Of a stretch of DNA of 18,764 nucleotides, positions 6,866 through 14,938 are shown in pieces; position 1 is the first letter of the stretch, and each line of letters begins with the position of its first letter. The position numbers and the translations under genes were made by a program. The notes below the pieces were generated by a model. The model saw nothing but the letters and a program-made list of their open reading frames with translations, ran no database searches and was not told the DNA's origin. Origin of the DNA: an uncultured Clostridia bacterium. Lineage in GTDB: Bacteria > Bacillota > Clostridia > TANB77 > CAG-508. The stretch lies in contig CAKOWP010000025.1 in NCBI GenBank assembly GCA_934122385.1, positions 1 through 18,764 on the forward strand, read 5' to 3'.

Positions 6866-7846
6866 TTGGATTTGGAGATAAAAGTATTGCTGGCAACATT
6901 TGTTATTTCAGTAATTTGTGGATTAATAACAATACCAATATTAAAAAAATTAAAAGTAGGTCAAATAGAAAGAGATGATGGACCTGCATCACATTTAAAA
7001 AAACAGGGAACTCCTACAATGGGAGGAATTATAATGATAATTGCAATAATTATTGCAGTTACAGGTACATATATATTTTTACATTTAACAGGAAATGAAG
7101 AAGTAGCGAAAAAATTGTTACCAATGTTATTAATAACAATTGGATATGGATTGATAGGTTTTATAGATGACTTTAAAAAATTAGTTTTAAAAAATACAGA
7201 AGGTTTAAAACCAAGTTATAAAATGTTAGGACTTTTAATTATAGCCGTTGCATATGTTTTATTCTTAATATATGGTTTTAAAATAGGAACAGAAACATAT
7301 ATTCCAATTTGGAAAATGTATATAAACATTCCAGAAATTTTATATATTCCTTTGGCAATTATAGTTATATTAGGAACAACAAATGCAGTAAATCTTACAG
7401 ATGGAATTGATGGCTTATCTTCAAGTGTTTCTGCAATAATTATAACAGCACTAACAGTTATAGGGATAAGTAATCAAGTATATGAAGTATCAATATTTGG
7501 AAGTATTGTAATTGGTGCAACATTAGGATTTTTAATGTTTAATTTACATCCAGCAAAAGTATTTATGGGAGATACAGGTTCATTGATGCTTGGTGGAGTG
7601 ATATCAGGATTAGCATTATATTTAAAAATGCCATTATTATTACTTGTTATAGCAATAATACCTGTTTTAGAAACATTATCAGTTATAATACAAGTTGCAT
7701 ATTTTAAAAAGACTGGAAATAGAATATTTAAAATGGCACCTTTACATCATCATTTTGAGTTATCAGGTTGGAAAGAAAATAAAGTTGTAGTTGTATTTTC
7801 GTTGATAACTTTAGTTGCATGCTTTATAGGGCTAAAAATAGTGTAG
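6866..7846 (+). CDS. mraY: Phospho-N-acetylmuramoyl-pentapeptide-transferase MraY
   Basis: MraY is the integral membrane enzyme that transfers phospho-MurNAc-pentapeptide from UDP to undecaprenyl phosphate, making lipid I. The sequence has about ten hydrophobic segments and the family motifs in order: GPASHLKKQGTPTMGG near the N-terminus, FIDDFKKL with the catalytic Asp pair and GLKPSYKM after it, NLTDGIDGL, FMGDTGSLMLGG, and the PLHHHFEL histidine motif near the C-terminus. The start is uncertain. TTG 6857 directly abuts the AAAAGGAAAGG ribosome binding site, while TTG 6866, used here, has about 9 bases of spacing and gives 326 residues, close to the usual length. murF and murD, the usual neighbours, are missing on both sides. 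ftsW follows after 14 bases. Confidence 0.96.
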   Translation: MDLEIKVLLATFVISVICGLITIPILKKLKVGQIERDDGPASHLKKQGTPTMGGIIMIIAIIIAVTGTYIFLHLTGNEEVAKKLLPMLLITIGYGLIGFIDDFKKLVLKNTEGLKPSYKMLGLLIIAVAYVLFLIYGFKIGTETYIPIWKMYINIPEILYIPLAIIVILGTTNAVNLTDGIDGLSSSVSAIIITALTVIGISNQVYEVSIFGSIVIGATLGFLMFNLHPAKVFMGDTGSLMLGGVISGLALYLKMPLLLLVIAIIPVLETLSVIIQVAYFKKTGNRIFKMAPLHHHFELSGWKENKVVVVFSLITLVACFIGLKIV

Positions 7847-7860
7847 TAGGAGGATTATAA

Positions 7861-8970
7861 ATGGCAAAAAAGAAAAAAGAAAAAAGTTTTTCAAGCTTTT
7901 TGAATAATCCGTTTGATTTTACATTAGTAATAACAATTTTGCTATTACTAGGAATAGGCTTAGTTATGGTGTTATCAGCAAGTTCACCATCAGCACTTTC
8001 AGAAAGTGGAAATAGTTATGCCTATTTTTCTAAACAATTATTATTTGCTATTTTAGGAATAATTGCTATGGCTTTTATTTCTAAAATAGATTATAGATTT
8101 TATCAAAAATTCTATAAACATGCTTGGTGGATATCAATAATATTATTAGCTATTGTTATGTCACCATTGGGAAAAGAAGTAAATGGTGCTAAAAGATGGA
8201 TTTATCTAACAGAAACATTTTCATTTCAACCATCAGAAATGGTCAAATTCTTAATGATTATTTTTTATGCAGGACTTTTAGTTAAAGATAGAGATGAACT
8301 TCCTTTGTATTGGAAAGGGTTAGTAAAACATATGTTATATCTTGTACCAATAATAGGTCTTCTACTATTGGAACCACACATGAGTGCATCTATGGTTATA
8401 ATAGGAATTGTTTGTGTAATGATGATAGTGGCTGGCTGTAAGTTTAAACACTTTGCATTAACAGGAATTGGAGTTGGAATTCCTGGATTAGCAGCACTTA
8501 TAGCTTTAGAACCATATAGATTAAAAAGATTTATAACTTTTTTGGATCCATGGCAGGATATTACTAATACTGGATGGCAAGTTGTTCAAAGTTTATATGC
8601 TATAGGTTCAGGTGGATTATTTGGAGTTGGACTAGGTGATAGTAAACAAAAATATTTATATATACCAGAGCCACACAATGACTTTATTTTCTCAATATTA
8701 GCTGAGGAACTTGGTTTTGTGGGATGTGCAGTTGTGTTAATTTTATTTGCTGTATTTATTTGGAGAGGTGTATTAATTGCAATGAAGGCTCCTGATATGT
8801 TTGGTAGTTTAATTGCTATTGGTATTACTGCTTTGGTTGCTATACAGGTTATTATAAATGTTGCGGTTGTTACATCTTCGATGCCTGCAACAGGTATGCC
8901 TTTACCTTTCTTTAGTTATCGGTGGTACGGCATTGTTTATTTTGTTGTGCGAGATGGGTGTATTGCTTAA
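7861..8970 (+). CDS. ftsW: FtsW/SpoVE-type lipid II polymerase, C-terminus frameshifted
   Basis: This is a SEDS-family membrane glycosyltransferase that polymerises lipid II with a class B PBP partner, here probably the spoVD product. The start is ATG 7861 with TAGGAGG (7846-7852) just upstream. Recognisable blocks are GIGLVMVLSAS in the first membrane segment, NGAKRWIYLTETFSFQPSEMVKF, LLLLEPHMSASMVI, LDPWQDITNTGWQVVQSLYAIGSGG split over two segments, and PEPHNDFIFSILAEELGF. The family then expects MPATGMPLPFFSYGGTALF. Here the frame is lost after FFSY (residue 353): one extra base, C8920, turns GGT-GGT-ACG into CGG-TGG-TAC, and the ORF ends 16 residues later. The last membrane segment is therefore lost unless this is a sequence error. 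SpoVE and FtsW cannot be separated from sequence alone. Confidence 0.92.
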   Translation: MAKKKKEKSFSSFLNNPFDFTLVITILLLLGIGLVMVLSASSPSALSESGNSYAYFSKQLLFAILGIIAMAFISKIDYRFYQKFYKHAWWISIILLAIVMSPLGKEVNGAKRWIYLTETFSFQPSEMVKFLMIIFYAGLLVKDRDELPLYWKGLVKHMLYLVPIIGLLLLEPHMSASMVIIGIVCVMMIVAGCKFKHFALTGIGVGIPGLAALIALEPYRLKRFITFLDPWQDITNTGWQVVQSLYAIGSGGLFGVGLGDSKQKYLYIPEPHNDFIFSILAEELGFVGCAVVLILFAVFIWRGVLIAMKAPDMFGSLIAIGITALVAIQVIINVAVVTSSMPATGMPLPFFSYRWYGIVYFVVRDGCIA

Positions 8971-8998
8971 TATTTCGCGTGCTGGTGCAAAAAATTAA
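8921..8998 (+). pseudogene. ftsW: Out-of-frame C-terminal codons of ftsW
   Basis: Reading from 8921 in the frame restored by skipping C8920 gives 25 codons, GGTALFILLCEMGVLLNISR and then AGAKN, ending at TAA 8996-8998. This is the expected FtsW/SpoVE C-terminal membrane segment. It is still intact and free of stops, so the shift is either very recent or a sequence/assembly error. The corrected protein would have 378 residues. Confidence 0.88.
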
Positions 8999-9040
8999 AA
9001 ATTTGGGATTTTGGATAGTATCCATTAATCCTAAATTTTT
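8997..9040 (+). terminator. Terminator-like hairpin between ftsW and murG
   Basis: AAAAATTTGGGATT (8997-9010) pairs with 9027-9040 through 14 pairs including one G-U. An inner stem TGGAT (9012-9016) / ATCCA (9020-9024) closes on a 3-base loop. The outer arm ends in five T. The stem starts within the TAA of the restored ftsW frame and ends just before the murG ribosome binding site AGGAGG (9043-9048). It may work as an attenuator or an mRNA-processing site. Confidence 0.55.
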
Positions 9041-9053
9041 ACAGGAGGATAAA

Positions 9054-10172
9054 ATGAGAGTTATTATTGCTGCAGCAGGTACAGGAGGACATATAAATCC
9101 TGGCCTTGCAATTGCAAATAAAATAAAAGAAGAAGAAAAAGATTCAAAAATAATTTTTATTGGAACAACAAGAGGCTTAGAAAATGATTTAGTTCCAAGA
9201 GCAGGTTATGAATTAAAAACAATTGATGCCTATGGTTTAAGTAAAAAGATATCAATTGAAAATATCAAAAAAATGTATAAGACATTTAAAGGTCTTGGTG
9301 AGGCTAAAAGAATAATTAAAGAATTTAAACCTGATATTGTAATTGGAACTGGTGGATATATTTGTGGAGCAACAATTTCTGCTGCACATAGTTTAGGGAT
9401 TCCAACATTGTTACATGAAAGCAATGCATTTCCTGGAAAGGCAGTAAAAATGCTTGCCAAGAAAACTGATACAATATTAGTTTCTTTTGAAGATGCTAAG
9501 GCAAGAATAAAAAATGCAAAAAATATTGTGTGTACAGGTACTCCAGTAAAAATTGTAAAAAAAGATTATGGAATAAATGAAAAATTAGAAATAATCAAAA
9601 AAGCAGGGCTTAATGAAACGAAGTCAATTGTTTTAATATTTGGTGGAAGCCAAGGTGCTCAAAAAATTAATGAGGCAATTTTGGATATTTTGAAAAATAA
9701 ATTAAATAATGATTATCAAATTATGTGGGCTACAGGGCCAAAACAATATGATATCATTAAAGAAAGATTATTGGATAAAAACATTAATATCAACAATATA
9801 GAAAATGCCAAAATTGTTCCATATATTTACAATATGGAAGAAATTATGAATGTTTCTAATTTGATTGTTGCAAGAAGTGGCGCAATGACAATTACTGAGA
9901 TTTCTAATTTGGGTAAACCATCAATTTTGATTCCATTACCAAATGTTAGTGGTGACCATCAATTTCATAATGCAAAGGTTTTGGAAAATGTTGGAGCAGC
10001 AAAGATTATTTTAAATGATGAATTAAATGGTGAAATTTTGAACAAACAAATAGAAGAAATAGTTTTAGATAAAAATATAGAAATACAAATGTCAAAAAAT
10101 GCTCTTAAAGTTTCTACTCATGATGTTGAGGATAAAATCTATAAAGAAGTTTTAAAATTAGTGAAAAAATAA
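9054..10172 (+). CDS. murG: UDP-GlcNAc:lipid I N-acetylglucosaminyltransferase MurG
   Basis: MurG is a peripheral enzyme on the inner membrane face that adds GlcNAc to lipid I to make lipid II, the substrate of the FtsW/SpoVE and PBP pair. The 372-residue GT-B protein begins MRVIIAAAGTGGHINPGLA, with the glycine-rich loop, and contains GTGGYICG, HESNAFPGK, the second glycine-rich loop FGGSQGAQKIN, and the donor-binding region RSGAMTITEISNLGKPSILIP followed by DHQFHNAK. ATG 9054 has an excellent ribosome binding site (CAGGAGG about 5 bases upstream). The same frame is open back to GTG 8922, but that extension overlaps the displaced ftsW tail and matches nothing in MurG, so it is excluded. A histidine kinase gene follows after 20 bases. 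Confidence 0.97.
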   Translation: MRVIIAAAGTGGHINPGLAIANKIKEEEKDSKIIFIGTTRGLENDLVPRAGYELKTIDAYGLSKKISIENIKKMYKTFKGLGEAKRIIKEFKPDIVIGTGGYICGATISAAHSLGIPTLLHESNAFPGKAVKMLAKKTDTILVSFEDAKARIKNAKNIVCTGTPVKIVKKDYGINEKLEIIKKAGLNETKSIVLIFGGSQGAQKINEAILDILKNKLNNDYQIMWATGPKQYDIIKERLLDKNININNIENAKIVPYIYNMEEIMNVSNLIVARSGAMTITEISNLGKPSILIPLPNVSGDHQFHNAKVLENVGAAKIILNDELNGEILNKQIEEIVLDKNIEIQMSKNALKVSTHDVEDKIYKEVLKLVKK

Positions 10173-10192
10173 TGATATAGGGAGAACGAAAA

Positions 10193-11512
10193 ATGTATAA
10201 AAATATAAAATCTAAAATTATACTAATTTCTGTATTAATAGGATTAATACTTATTGGAGCTTTAGGATTTATATATATAAATTCTTTAGCTCAAATTCCA
10301 CAAGTTATAGATGGACAAGATGCCAATATATTGGTACAAGCAAAAAAAACGGTTGCTATAATAATTACTATTTATGTAGTTTCAGCAATAGCAATTTCAA
10401 TATATTTATCAAAATTTGTAATTTGCCCAAAAAATAAATATATAAAAGGTGACGAAAGAGCTGAATTAAAGGACAAGCTTAATGAAGTTTCTTCTAGAAA
10501 AAATCAAATAGAAACAATTTTGTTACATATGACAGATGGAATTATTGCATTTAATATGAAAGGTGAAATTATATTAATAAATCCTGCAGCCAAGAAATTT
10601 TTAAGTATTAGTCCAGAGGATAATACGTTTGATGACATATTTGGAAAATTTAAATTAGATATTAATACTGAAAAAGTAATTTATTTGGATAGCTGGACAT
10701 CTACAGAACAAAGAATTCAAGTAGATGACCAATATGTTAAAGTTTTATTTGCACCATTTAAGAATGAGGAAGAAAGACCAGATGGGGTAATTGCTGTGAT
10801 TCAAGATATTACAGAACATGTTAAATTGGATAATATGCAAAAAGAATTAGTTGCGGATGTATCACATGAATTGAAAACACCAATAACATCAATAATGGGA
10901 TATGCTGATACACTATTAGAAGGTGGATATGATGACGAAACTCAAACTAAATTTTTAAATGTAATTGCTTCAGAATCCAGAAGAATGGCACGTTTAGTGA
11001 CTGATTTATTAACTCTTTCTAGATATGATAGCAATAAAAAGAAAACAAAAAAAGAAACATTTGATTTAGGTGAACTAGTTAAAATGTGCCAGGAAAAACT
11101 AGCAATTGAAATAAAGAAAAAAGGACATAAGGTAAATTCATTTGTTACAGCAGATGTTCCACCAGTTTATGCTGATAAAGATGATATAGAACGTGTAGTT
11201 TTAAACATCTTAACAAACAGTATTAAATATACACCAGATAATGGTGAAATAAAAATTTACGTTGGTTTTGTTTACAATGATGCTTATATTAAGATATTTG
11301 ATAATGGTATAGGTATTCCAGAAGATGATTTATCTAGAATTTTTGAAAGATTTTATAGAGTTGATAAAGCACGTACTAGGGAAATGGGTGGTACTGGTTT
11401 AGGGCTTTCTATTGCTAAAGAAATTTTGGATAAAAATGGTGGAAGTATTGATATTAAAAGTAAAGTTGGAGAGGGTACAGAAGTTGTTATTCGTATTCCG
11501 ACGAAACAATAA
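10193..11512 (+). CDS. Sensor histidine kinase with PAS domain (WalK/PhoR-like)
   Basis: This is a membrane-bound two-component sensor of 439 residues. Two hydrophobic segments (about 8-31 and 53-73) flank an external loop of only about 20 residues, so little outside sensing surface is present. A linker and a PAS domain follow (about 103-208, with ILLHMTDGIIAFN and AVIQDITEHVKLD). The HisKA box is VSHELKTPITSI with phospho-acceptor His225. The ATPase domain has the N box NILTNSIKYTP (338-348), G1 DNGIGI (370-375), the F box region FERFYRVD, and G2 GGTGLGL (399-405). All catalytic motifs look intact. No response regulator gene is adjacent, so the partner is elsewhere. A position 20 bases after murG, before a terminator, suggests co-transcription with the cell wall genes. 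Its ribosome binding site is AGGGAG. Confidence 0.93.
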   Translation: MYKNIKSKIILISVLIGLILIGALGFIYINSLAQIPQVIDGQDANILVQAKKTVAIIITIYVVSAIAISIYLSKFVICPKNKYIKGDERAELKDKLNEVSSRKNQIETILLHMTDGIIAFNMKGEIILINPAAKKFLSISPEDNTFDDIFGKFKLDINTEKVIYLDSWTSTEQRIQVDDQYVKVLFAPFKNEEERPDGVIAVIQDITEHVKLDNMQKELVADVSHELKTPITSIMGYADTLLEGGYDDETQTKFLNVIASESRRMARLVTDLLTLSRYDSNKKKTKKETFDLGELVKMCQEKLAIEIKKKGHKVNSFVTADVPPVYADKDDIERVVLNILTNSIKYTPDNGEIKIYVGFVYNDAYIKIFDNGIGIPEDDLSRIFERFYRVDKARTREMGGTGLGLSIAKEILDKNGGSIDIKSKVGEGTEVVIRIPTKQ

Positions 11513-11556
11513 AAACAAAGTGCAAGAGAGTTTATTTTTCTTGTACTTTGTTTGTT
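11513..11556 (+). terminator. Intrinsic terminator after the histidine kinase gene
   Basis: A 15-bp stem with one G-U pair (AAACAAAGTGCAAGA at 11513-11527 with 11539-11553) closes an 11-base loop. The 3' arm ends TTTGTTTG and has no long T run beyond it. The stem begins right after the kinase stop codon and most likely ends the cluster transcript. Confidence 0.75.
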
Positions 11557-11603
11557 ATGCAAAGATTTTCTTAGACTCTGAATTGTAACTATTTTTATGT
11601 ATT

Positions 11604-11620
11604 TGTCAAAAAATGTCGAA
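11604..11620 (+). promoter_or_regulatory. Possible tandem Spo0A boxes
   Basis: TGTCGAA at 11614-11620 is a perfect match to the Spo0A box consensus TGNCGAA, and TGTCAAA at 11604-11610 matches at all but one position. They are exactly 10 bases apart and end 9 bases before the -35 hexamer, an arrangement suited to a phosphorylated activator touching sigma-A RNA polymerase. Seven-base matches can occur by chance, and no spo0A gene is in the window. Confidence 0.45.
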
Positions 11621-11629
11621 ATATTTTTA

Positions 11630-11658
11630 TTGACACACAAATATTGATGGTGTATAAT
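11630..11658 (+). promoter_or_regulatory. Consensus sigma-A promoter of the coiled-coil repeat gene
   Basis: TTGACA (11630-11635) and TATAAT (11653-11658) both match the consensus perfectly and are 17 bases apart. The start of transcription would be near 11665, giving an untranslated leader of about 90 bases. This is one of the strongest promoters in the window. Confidence 0.9.
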
Positions 11659-11755
11659 GATAGCACAAAATTGAAAAAGTAATACTGATAATATCATATT
11701 TTTGCTTTAGTATTATGAAAATAGATTTTGAATATATAGGGAAGGAGGAGTAGAA

Positions 11756-12334
11756 ATGGCAGATAATGAAATAAAAGAAATGTTATTGGATTTAAAGAAA
11801 AATCAAGAAGAGAGAGACAAAATATTATTTGACTTAAAGAAAGGACAAGAAGAGAGAGATAAAATATTATTTGACTTAAAGAAAGGACAAGAAGAGAGAG
11901 ACAAAATATTATTTGACTTAAAGAAAGGACAAGAAGAGAGAGATAAAATATTATTTGACTTAAAGAAAGGTCAAGAAGAGAGAGATAAAATATTATTTGA
12001 CTTAAAAAAAGGACAGGAAAAATTATTTAAGGGTCAAGAAGAATTATTTAGAGGTCAAAAACAATTATTTGACGGTCAAGAAAAACTAATAAACAGAGTT
12101 GATAAAATTGAAGAAAGACAACAAAACATGGATAATAGGTTAGACAAAATAAGTCAATCAGTAGCAGTAATAGAAAACGACCATGGAGAAAAACTGCAAG
12201 TTTTATTAGATGTAGTCACAGGACATATAAAAAAATTTGATTCAGAAAATAGCAAGATAGAAAAATGCGAAGAAAGATTAGATGACCATGATAACAAAAT
12301 CTATGCTTTAAATTCAGTAGTTCAAGCGTATTAA
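11756..12334 (+). CDS. Coiled-coil protein with 14-residue tandem repeats, function unknown
   Basis: I do not recognise a named family. The 192-residue product has no signal peptide or membrane segment and is highly charged. After a short head (MADNEIKEMLLDLKKN) come five near-identical 14-residue repeats (QEERDKILFDLKKG, residues about 17-86), equal to two heptads each. Shorter 7-residue repeats of the type GQEKLFK / GQEELFR / GQKQLFD follow, then a segment like RVDKIEERQQNMDNRLDKIS, and a less repetitive C-terminal part ending at AY. The hydrophobic spacing predicts one long parallel coiled coil. ATG 11756 follows AAGGAGGAG at a good distance. The gene is monocistronic, with its own consensus promoter, possible Spo0A boxes and a terminator. 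It may be a structural or scaffold protein, but no role can be assigned. Confidence 0.88.
   Translation: MADNEIKEMLLDLKKNQEERDKILFDLKKGQEERDKILFDLKKGQEERDKILFDLKKGQEERDKILFDLKKGQEERDKILFDLKKGQEKLFKGQEELFRGQKQLFDGQEKLINRVDKIEERQQNMDNRLDKISQSVAVIENDHGEKLQVLLDVVTGHIKKFDSENSKIEKCEERLDDHDNKIYALNSVVQAY
11804..12013 (+). repeat. Five tandem 42-bp repeats within the coiled-coil gene
   Basis: Exact 42-base units start at 11804, 11846, 11888, 11930 and 11972. They differ at only a few positions, for example GAC or GAT at the Asp codon, in the order C, T, C, T, T along the array. The unit is a multiple of three, so gain or loss of copies keeps the frame. The near identity points to recent expansion by slippage or recombination. 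Confidence 0.95.
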
Positions 12335-12344
12335 TTTTAAAGTA

Positions 12345-12384
12345 ATACCCTATTGAACATCAAAATTCAATAGGGTATATAATT
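12345..12384. terminator. Terminator between the coiled-coil gene and leuS
   Basis: ATACCCTATTGAA (12345-12357) pairs perfectly over 13 bases with 12366-12378 around an 8-base loop and is followed by ATAATTATTATA. It lies 10 bases after the coiled-coil stop codon and beyond the end of the convergent leuS, so it may act in both directions. The T tract is interrupted on the + strand. The remaining 80 bases up to leuS are AT-rich and show nothing else clear. Confidence 0.75.
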
Positions 12385-12464
12385 ATTATATCACAAATGC
12401 AAATTACATTTTACTCAATATATATAAAGTCAATGCAAATCACATTTATTAAATTTTACAAATA

Positions 12465-14873
12465 TTATTTAACAACAACATTATAAATTTTATTTTTAAC
12501 ATAAATCTCTTTAACAATAGTCTTACCATCCAATTTAGAATCAATAGCATTATGAACTTTTTCTTTAACAGAGGATTCATCTTCATCAACAGAAATAGTT
12601 ATAGTTGCCTTTAATTTTCCATTAAATTGAATAGGTAATGTAATTTCATCATCAACAGTTTTTTCTTCATCATATTCTGGCCAAGAGTATGTAGAAATAT
12701 CAGCTTCAAAACCGGCAATTTTATTAAGTTCTTCAGTGATGTGTGGTGCAAATGGGTTTAATAAAGTTAAGAATGTTTTGAATTCAGCTTTATTAATTTT
12801 ACCAATTTTGTAGAACTCATTAACCATTGTCATAAATGTAGATACAGAAGTATTAAATTTCATATCCTCAATATCTTGTGAAACTTTTTTAATTGCTTTA
12901 TGCATCATTTTTTCAGCTTCTGGTGAATATGAATTACCATCAACTAACATATTTTGCATGTTCCAAACTCTGTCTAGGAATTTACCACATCCACGGATAC
13001 TTTCCATAGACCATGCAGCAACTTGGTCAAATGGTCCCATGAACATTTCATAAACTCTGAAAGTATCTGCACCAAATTCATCTACTATATCATCTGGGTT
13101 AATAACATTTCCTTTAGATTTGGACATTTTTTCACCATTTGTTCCCAAAATCATTCCATGAGAAGTACGTTTTTGATATGGTTCTTTTGTAGGAACAACA
13201 CCAATATCATATAAGAATTTATGCCAAAATCTTGAATATAATAAGTGTAAAGTTGTATGTTCCATACCACCATTGTACCAGTCAACAGGTGACCAATATT
13301 CTAAGGCTTCTTTTGATGCAAGTTCTTTATCATTATGTGGGTCCATATATCTTAAGAAATACCAAGAAGAACCAGCCCATTGAGGCATTGTATCTGTCTC
13401 TCTTTTTGCAGGTTTACCACAATGAGGACAAGTTGTATTAATCCAGTCTGTTTGTTTTGCTAAAGGTGATTCACCATTTTCTCCAGGTGTAAATTCTTCA
13501 ACTTCTGGTAATCTTAAAGGTAAGTCTTTTTCGTCAAGTGGAACCCAACCGCAGTCTTCACAATAAACCATTGGAATAGGTTCACCCCAATATCTTTGAC
13601 GAGAAAATACCCAGTCACGCAATTTGTAATTAACCTTTTTAGTACCAATATGATTATCTTCTAAGTATTTTATAACAGCCTTTTTAGCTTCAGCAACTTC
13701 TAAACCATTTAAGAAATCAGAATTGATAAGTTTACCTGTTGCAACATCTGTAAATGCCTCTTTTGATAAATCGACATTTTCACCATCAACAACTTGAACA
13801 ATTGGTAAATTGAATTTTTTAGCAAATTCATAATCACGAGTATCATGAGCAGGAACAGCCATTATTGCACCAGTACCATAAGTTATTAAAACATAATCTG
13901 AAATCCAAATTGGAATTTCTTTGTTTGTTAATGGATTAATAGCAGTGATTCCTTTAATTTCAACACCTGTTTTTTCTTTATTCAACTCAGAACGTTCAAA
14001 TGCTGATTTTAAACTTGCTTGTTTTTGATATTCTTGAACTTCGTCCAAGTTTTCAATTTTATCTTCTAACTCTTTTAAAATAGGATGTTCTGGTGAGATA
14101 ACCATATAAGTTGCACCAAATAAAGTATCAGGTCTTGTTGTGTAAACAGTTAAATTTTTATCCATATTAGCAATTTTGAAATTAACTTCTGCACCTTCTG
14201 ATCTACCAATCCAATTTTTTTGTTGAACTTTGATTTTCTCTAAGAAATCAACATCGTCTAAATCATCTATTAATTTTTGAGCATAATCAGTAATTTTAAG
14301 CATCCATTCGGATTTTTCCTTTTGAACAACAGGGCTTCCGCATCTTTCACAAACACCGTTAACAACTTCCTCATTTGCTAAACCAACTTTACAACCTGTA
14401 CAGAAATTAATAGGCATTGTTGTTTTATATGCTAGACCATGTTTGTATAATTGAATGAAAATCCATTGTGTCCATTTATAATATTCAGGGTCTGTTGTGT
14501 CAATTTTTCTAGACCAGTCAAAAGAAAATCCTAAAGATTTTAATTGTTCTGTAAAGTGTGCTATATTTTGAGCTGTTGTTATTTTAGGATGTACATTTGT
14601 CTTTATTGCATAGTTTTCAGCAGGTAAACCAAATGCATCAAATCCTATTGGGAATAAAACATTATATCCTTGAAGTCTTCTTTTTCTTGCAATAATGTCT
14701 AATGCTGTGTAACTACGAGGATGTCCAACGTGTAGACCTTGTCCTGATGGATATGGAAATTCTATTAGTCCGTACCATTTTTTCATTGTATAATCATTTT
14801 TGGCATTAAATGTTCCTTCTTTGTCCCATTTTTCTTGCCATTTTTTTTCTATTTCTTTAAAATTGTAAGTCAT
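12465..14873 (-). CDS. leuS: Leucine--tRNA ligase
   Basis: LeuRS charges tRNA-Leu in the cytoplasm. The 802-residue class I enzyme has the HIGH signature as HVGH (48-51) after PYPSGQGL, and KMSKS at 582-586. The CP1 editing domain lies between them, with the threonine-rich TTRPDTLFG (245-253) and GTGAIMAVPAHD (333-344) including the editing aspartate. Zinc-type cysteine pairs are CTGC / CERC (158-179) and CEDC / CPHC (438-485). The length is usual for bacteria. The start ATG has a GGAG ribosome binding site 7-10 bases upstream. The gene stands alone on the - strand, with a promoter at 14910-14938. The leader would be only about 30 bases, so there is no room for the T-box that often precedes leuS in Bacillota. 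Confidence 0.97.
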   Translation of the reverse strand: MTYNFKEIEKKWQEKWDKEGTFNAKNDYTMKKWYGLIEFPYPSGQGLHVGHPRSYTALDIIARKRRLQGYNVLFPIGFDAFGLPAENYAIKTNVHPKITTAQNIAHFTEQLKSLGFSFDWSRKIDTTDPEYYKWTQWIFIQLYKHGLAYKTTMPINFCTGCKVGLANEEVVNGVCERCGSPVVQKEKSEWMLKITDYAQKLIDDLDDVDFLEKIKVQQKNWIGRSEGAEVNFKIANMDKNLTVYTTRPDTLFGATYMVISPEHPILKELEDKIENLDEVQEYQKQASLKSAFERSELNKEKTGVEIKGITAINPLTNKEIPIWISDYVLITYGTGAIMAVPAHDTRDYEFAKKFNLPIVQVVDGENVDLSKEAFTDVATGKLINSDFLNGLEVAEAKKAVIKYLEDNHIGTKKVNYKLRDWVFSRQRYWGEPIPMVYCEDCGWVPLDEKDLPLRLPEVEEFTPGENGESPLAKQTDWINTTCPHCGKPAKRETDTMPQWAGSSWYFLRYMDPHNDKELASKEALEYWSPVDWYNGGMEHTTLHLLYSRFWHKFLYDIGVVPTKEPYQKRTSHGMILGTNGEKMSKSKGNVINPDDIVDEFGADTFRVYEMFMGPFDQVAAWSMESIRGCGKFLDRVWNMQNMLVDGNSYSPEAEKMMHKAIKKVSQDIEDMKFNTSVSTFMTMVNEFYKIGKINKAEFKTFLTLLNPFAPHITEELNKIAGFEADISTYSWPEYDEEKTVDDEITLPIQFNGKLKATITISVDEDESSVKEKVHNAIDSKLDGKTIVKEIYVKNKIYNVVVK

Positions 14874-14909
14874 TTTTGTGCTCCTTTCGTATTATCTTTG
14901 ATAAGTGCT

Positions 14910-14938
14910 ATTATATACCAAAAATGCAGATGTTTCAA
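14910..14938 (-). promoter_or_regulatory. Sigma-A promoter of leuS
   Basis: On the - strand, TTGAAA (14938-14933) and TATAAT (14915-14910) are 17 bases apart. Transcription would start near 14903, about 30 bases before the leuS ATG. The left end of the palindromic element at 14970 lies just upstream of this promoter and leaves it intact. Confidence 0.85.

Noticed and set aside
8915..8925. Programmed +1 frameshift in ftsW
   Set aside because: tRNA-Tyr would have to re-pair with AUC after UAU, which is poor, and no stop codon or known slippery motif is at the site. A rare CGG codon alone is weak support.
8922..9053. N-terminal extension of murG from GTG 8922
   Set aside because: It reads the displaced ftsW tail in the wrong frame, resembles nothing in MurG, and ATG 9054 has a far better ribosome binding site.
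11353..11697. - strand ORF over the histidine kinase end
   Set aside because: It is antisense to a well supported kinase gene and runs across a terminator and a promoter.
12396..12440. Two copies of AATGCAAAT 36 bases apart downstream of leuS
   Set aside because: They are short, AT-rich and without further structure, so chance is likely.
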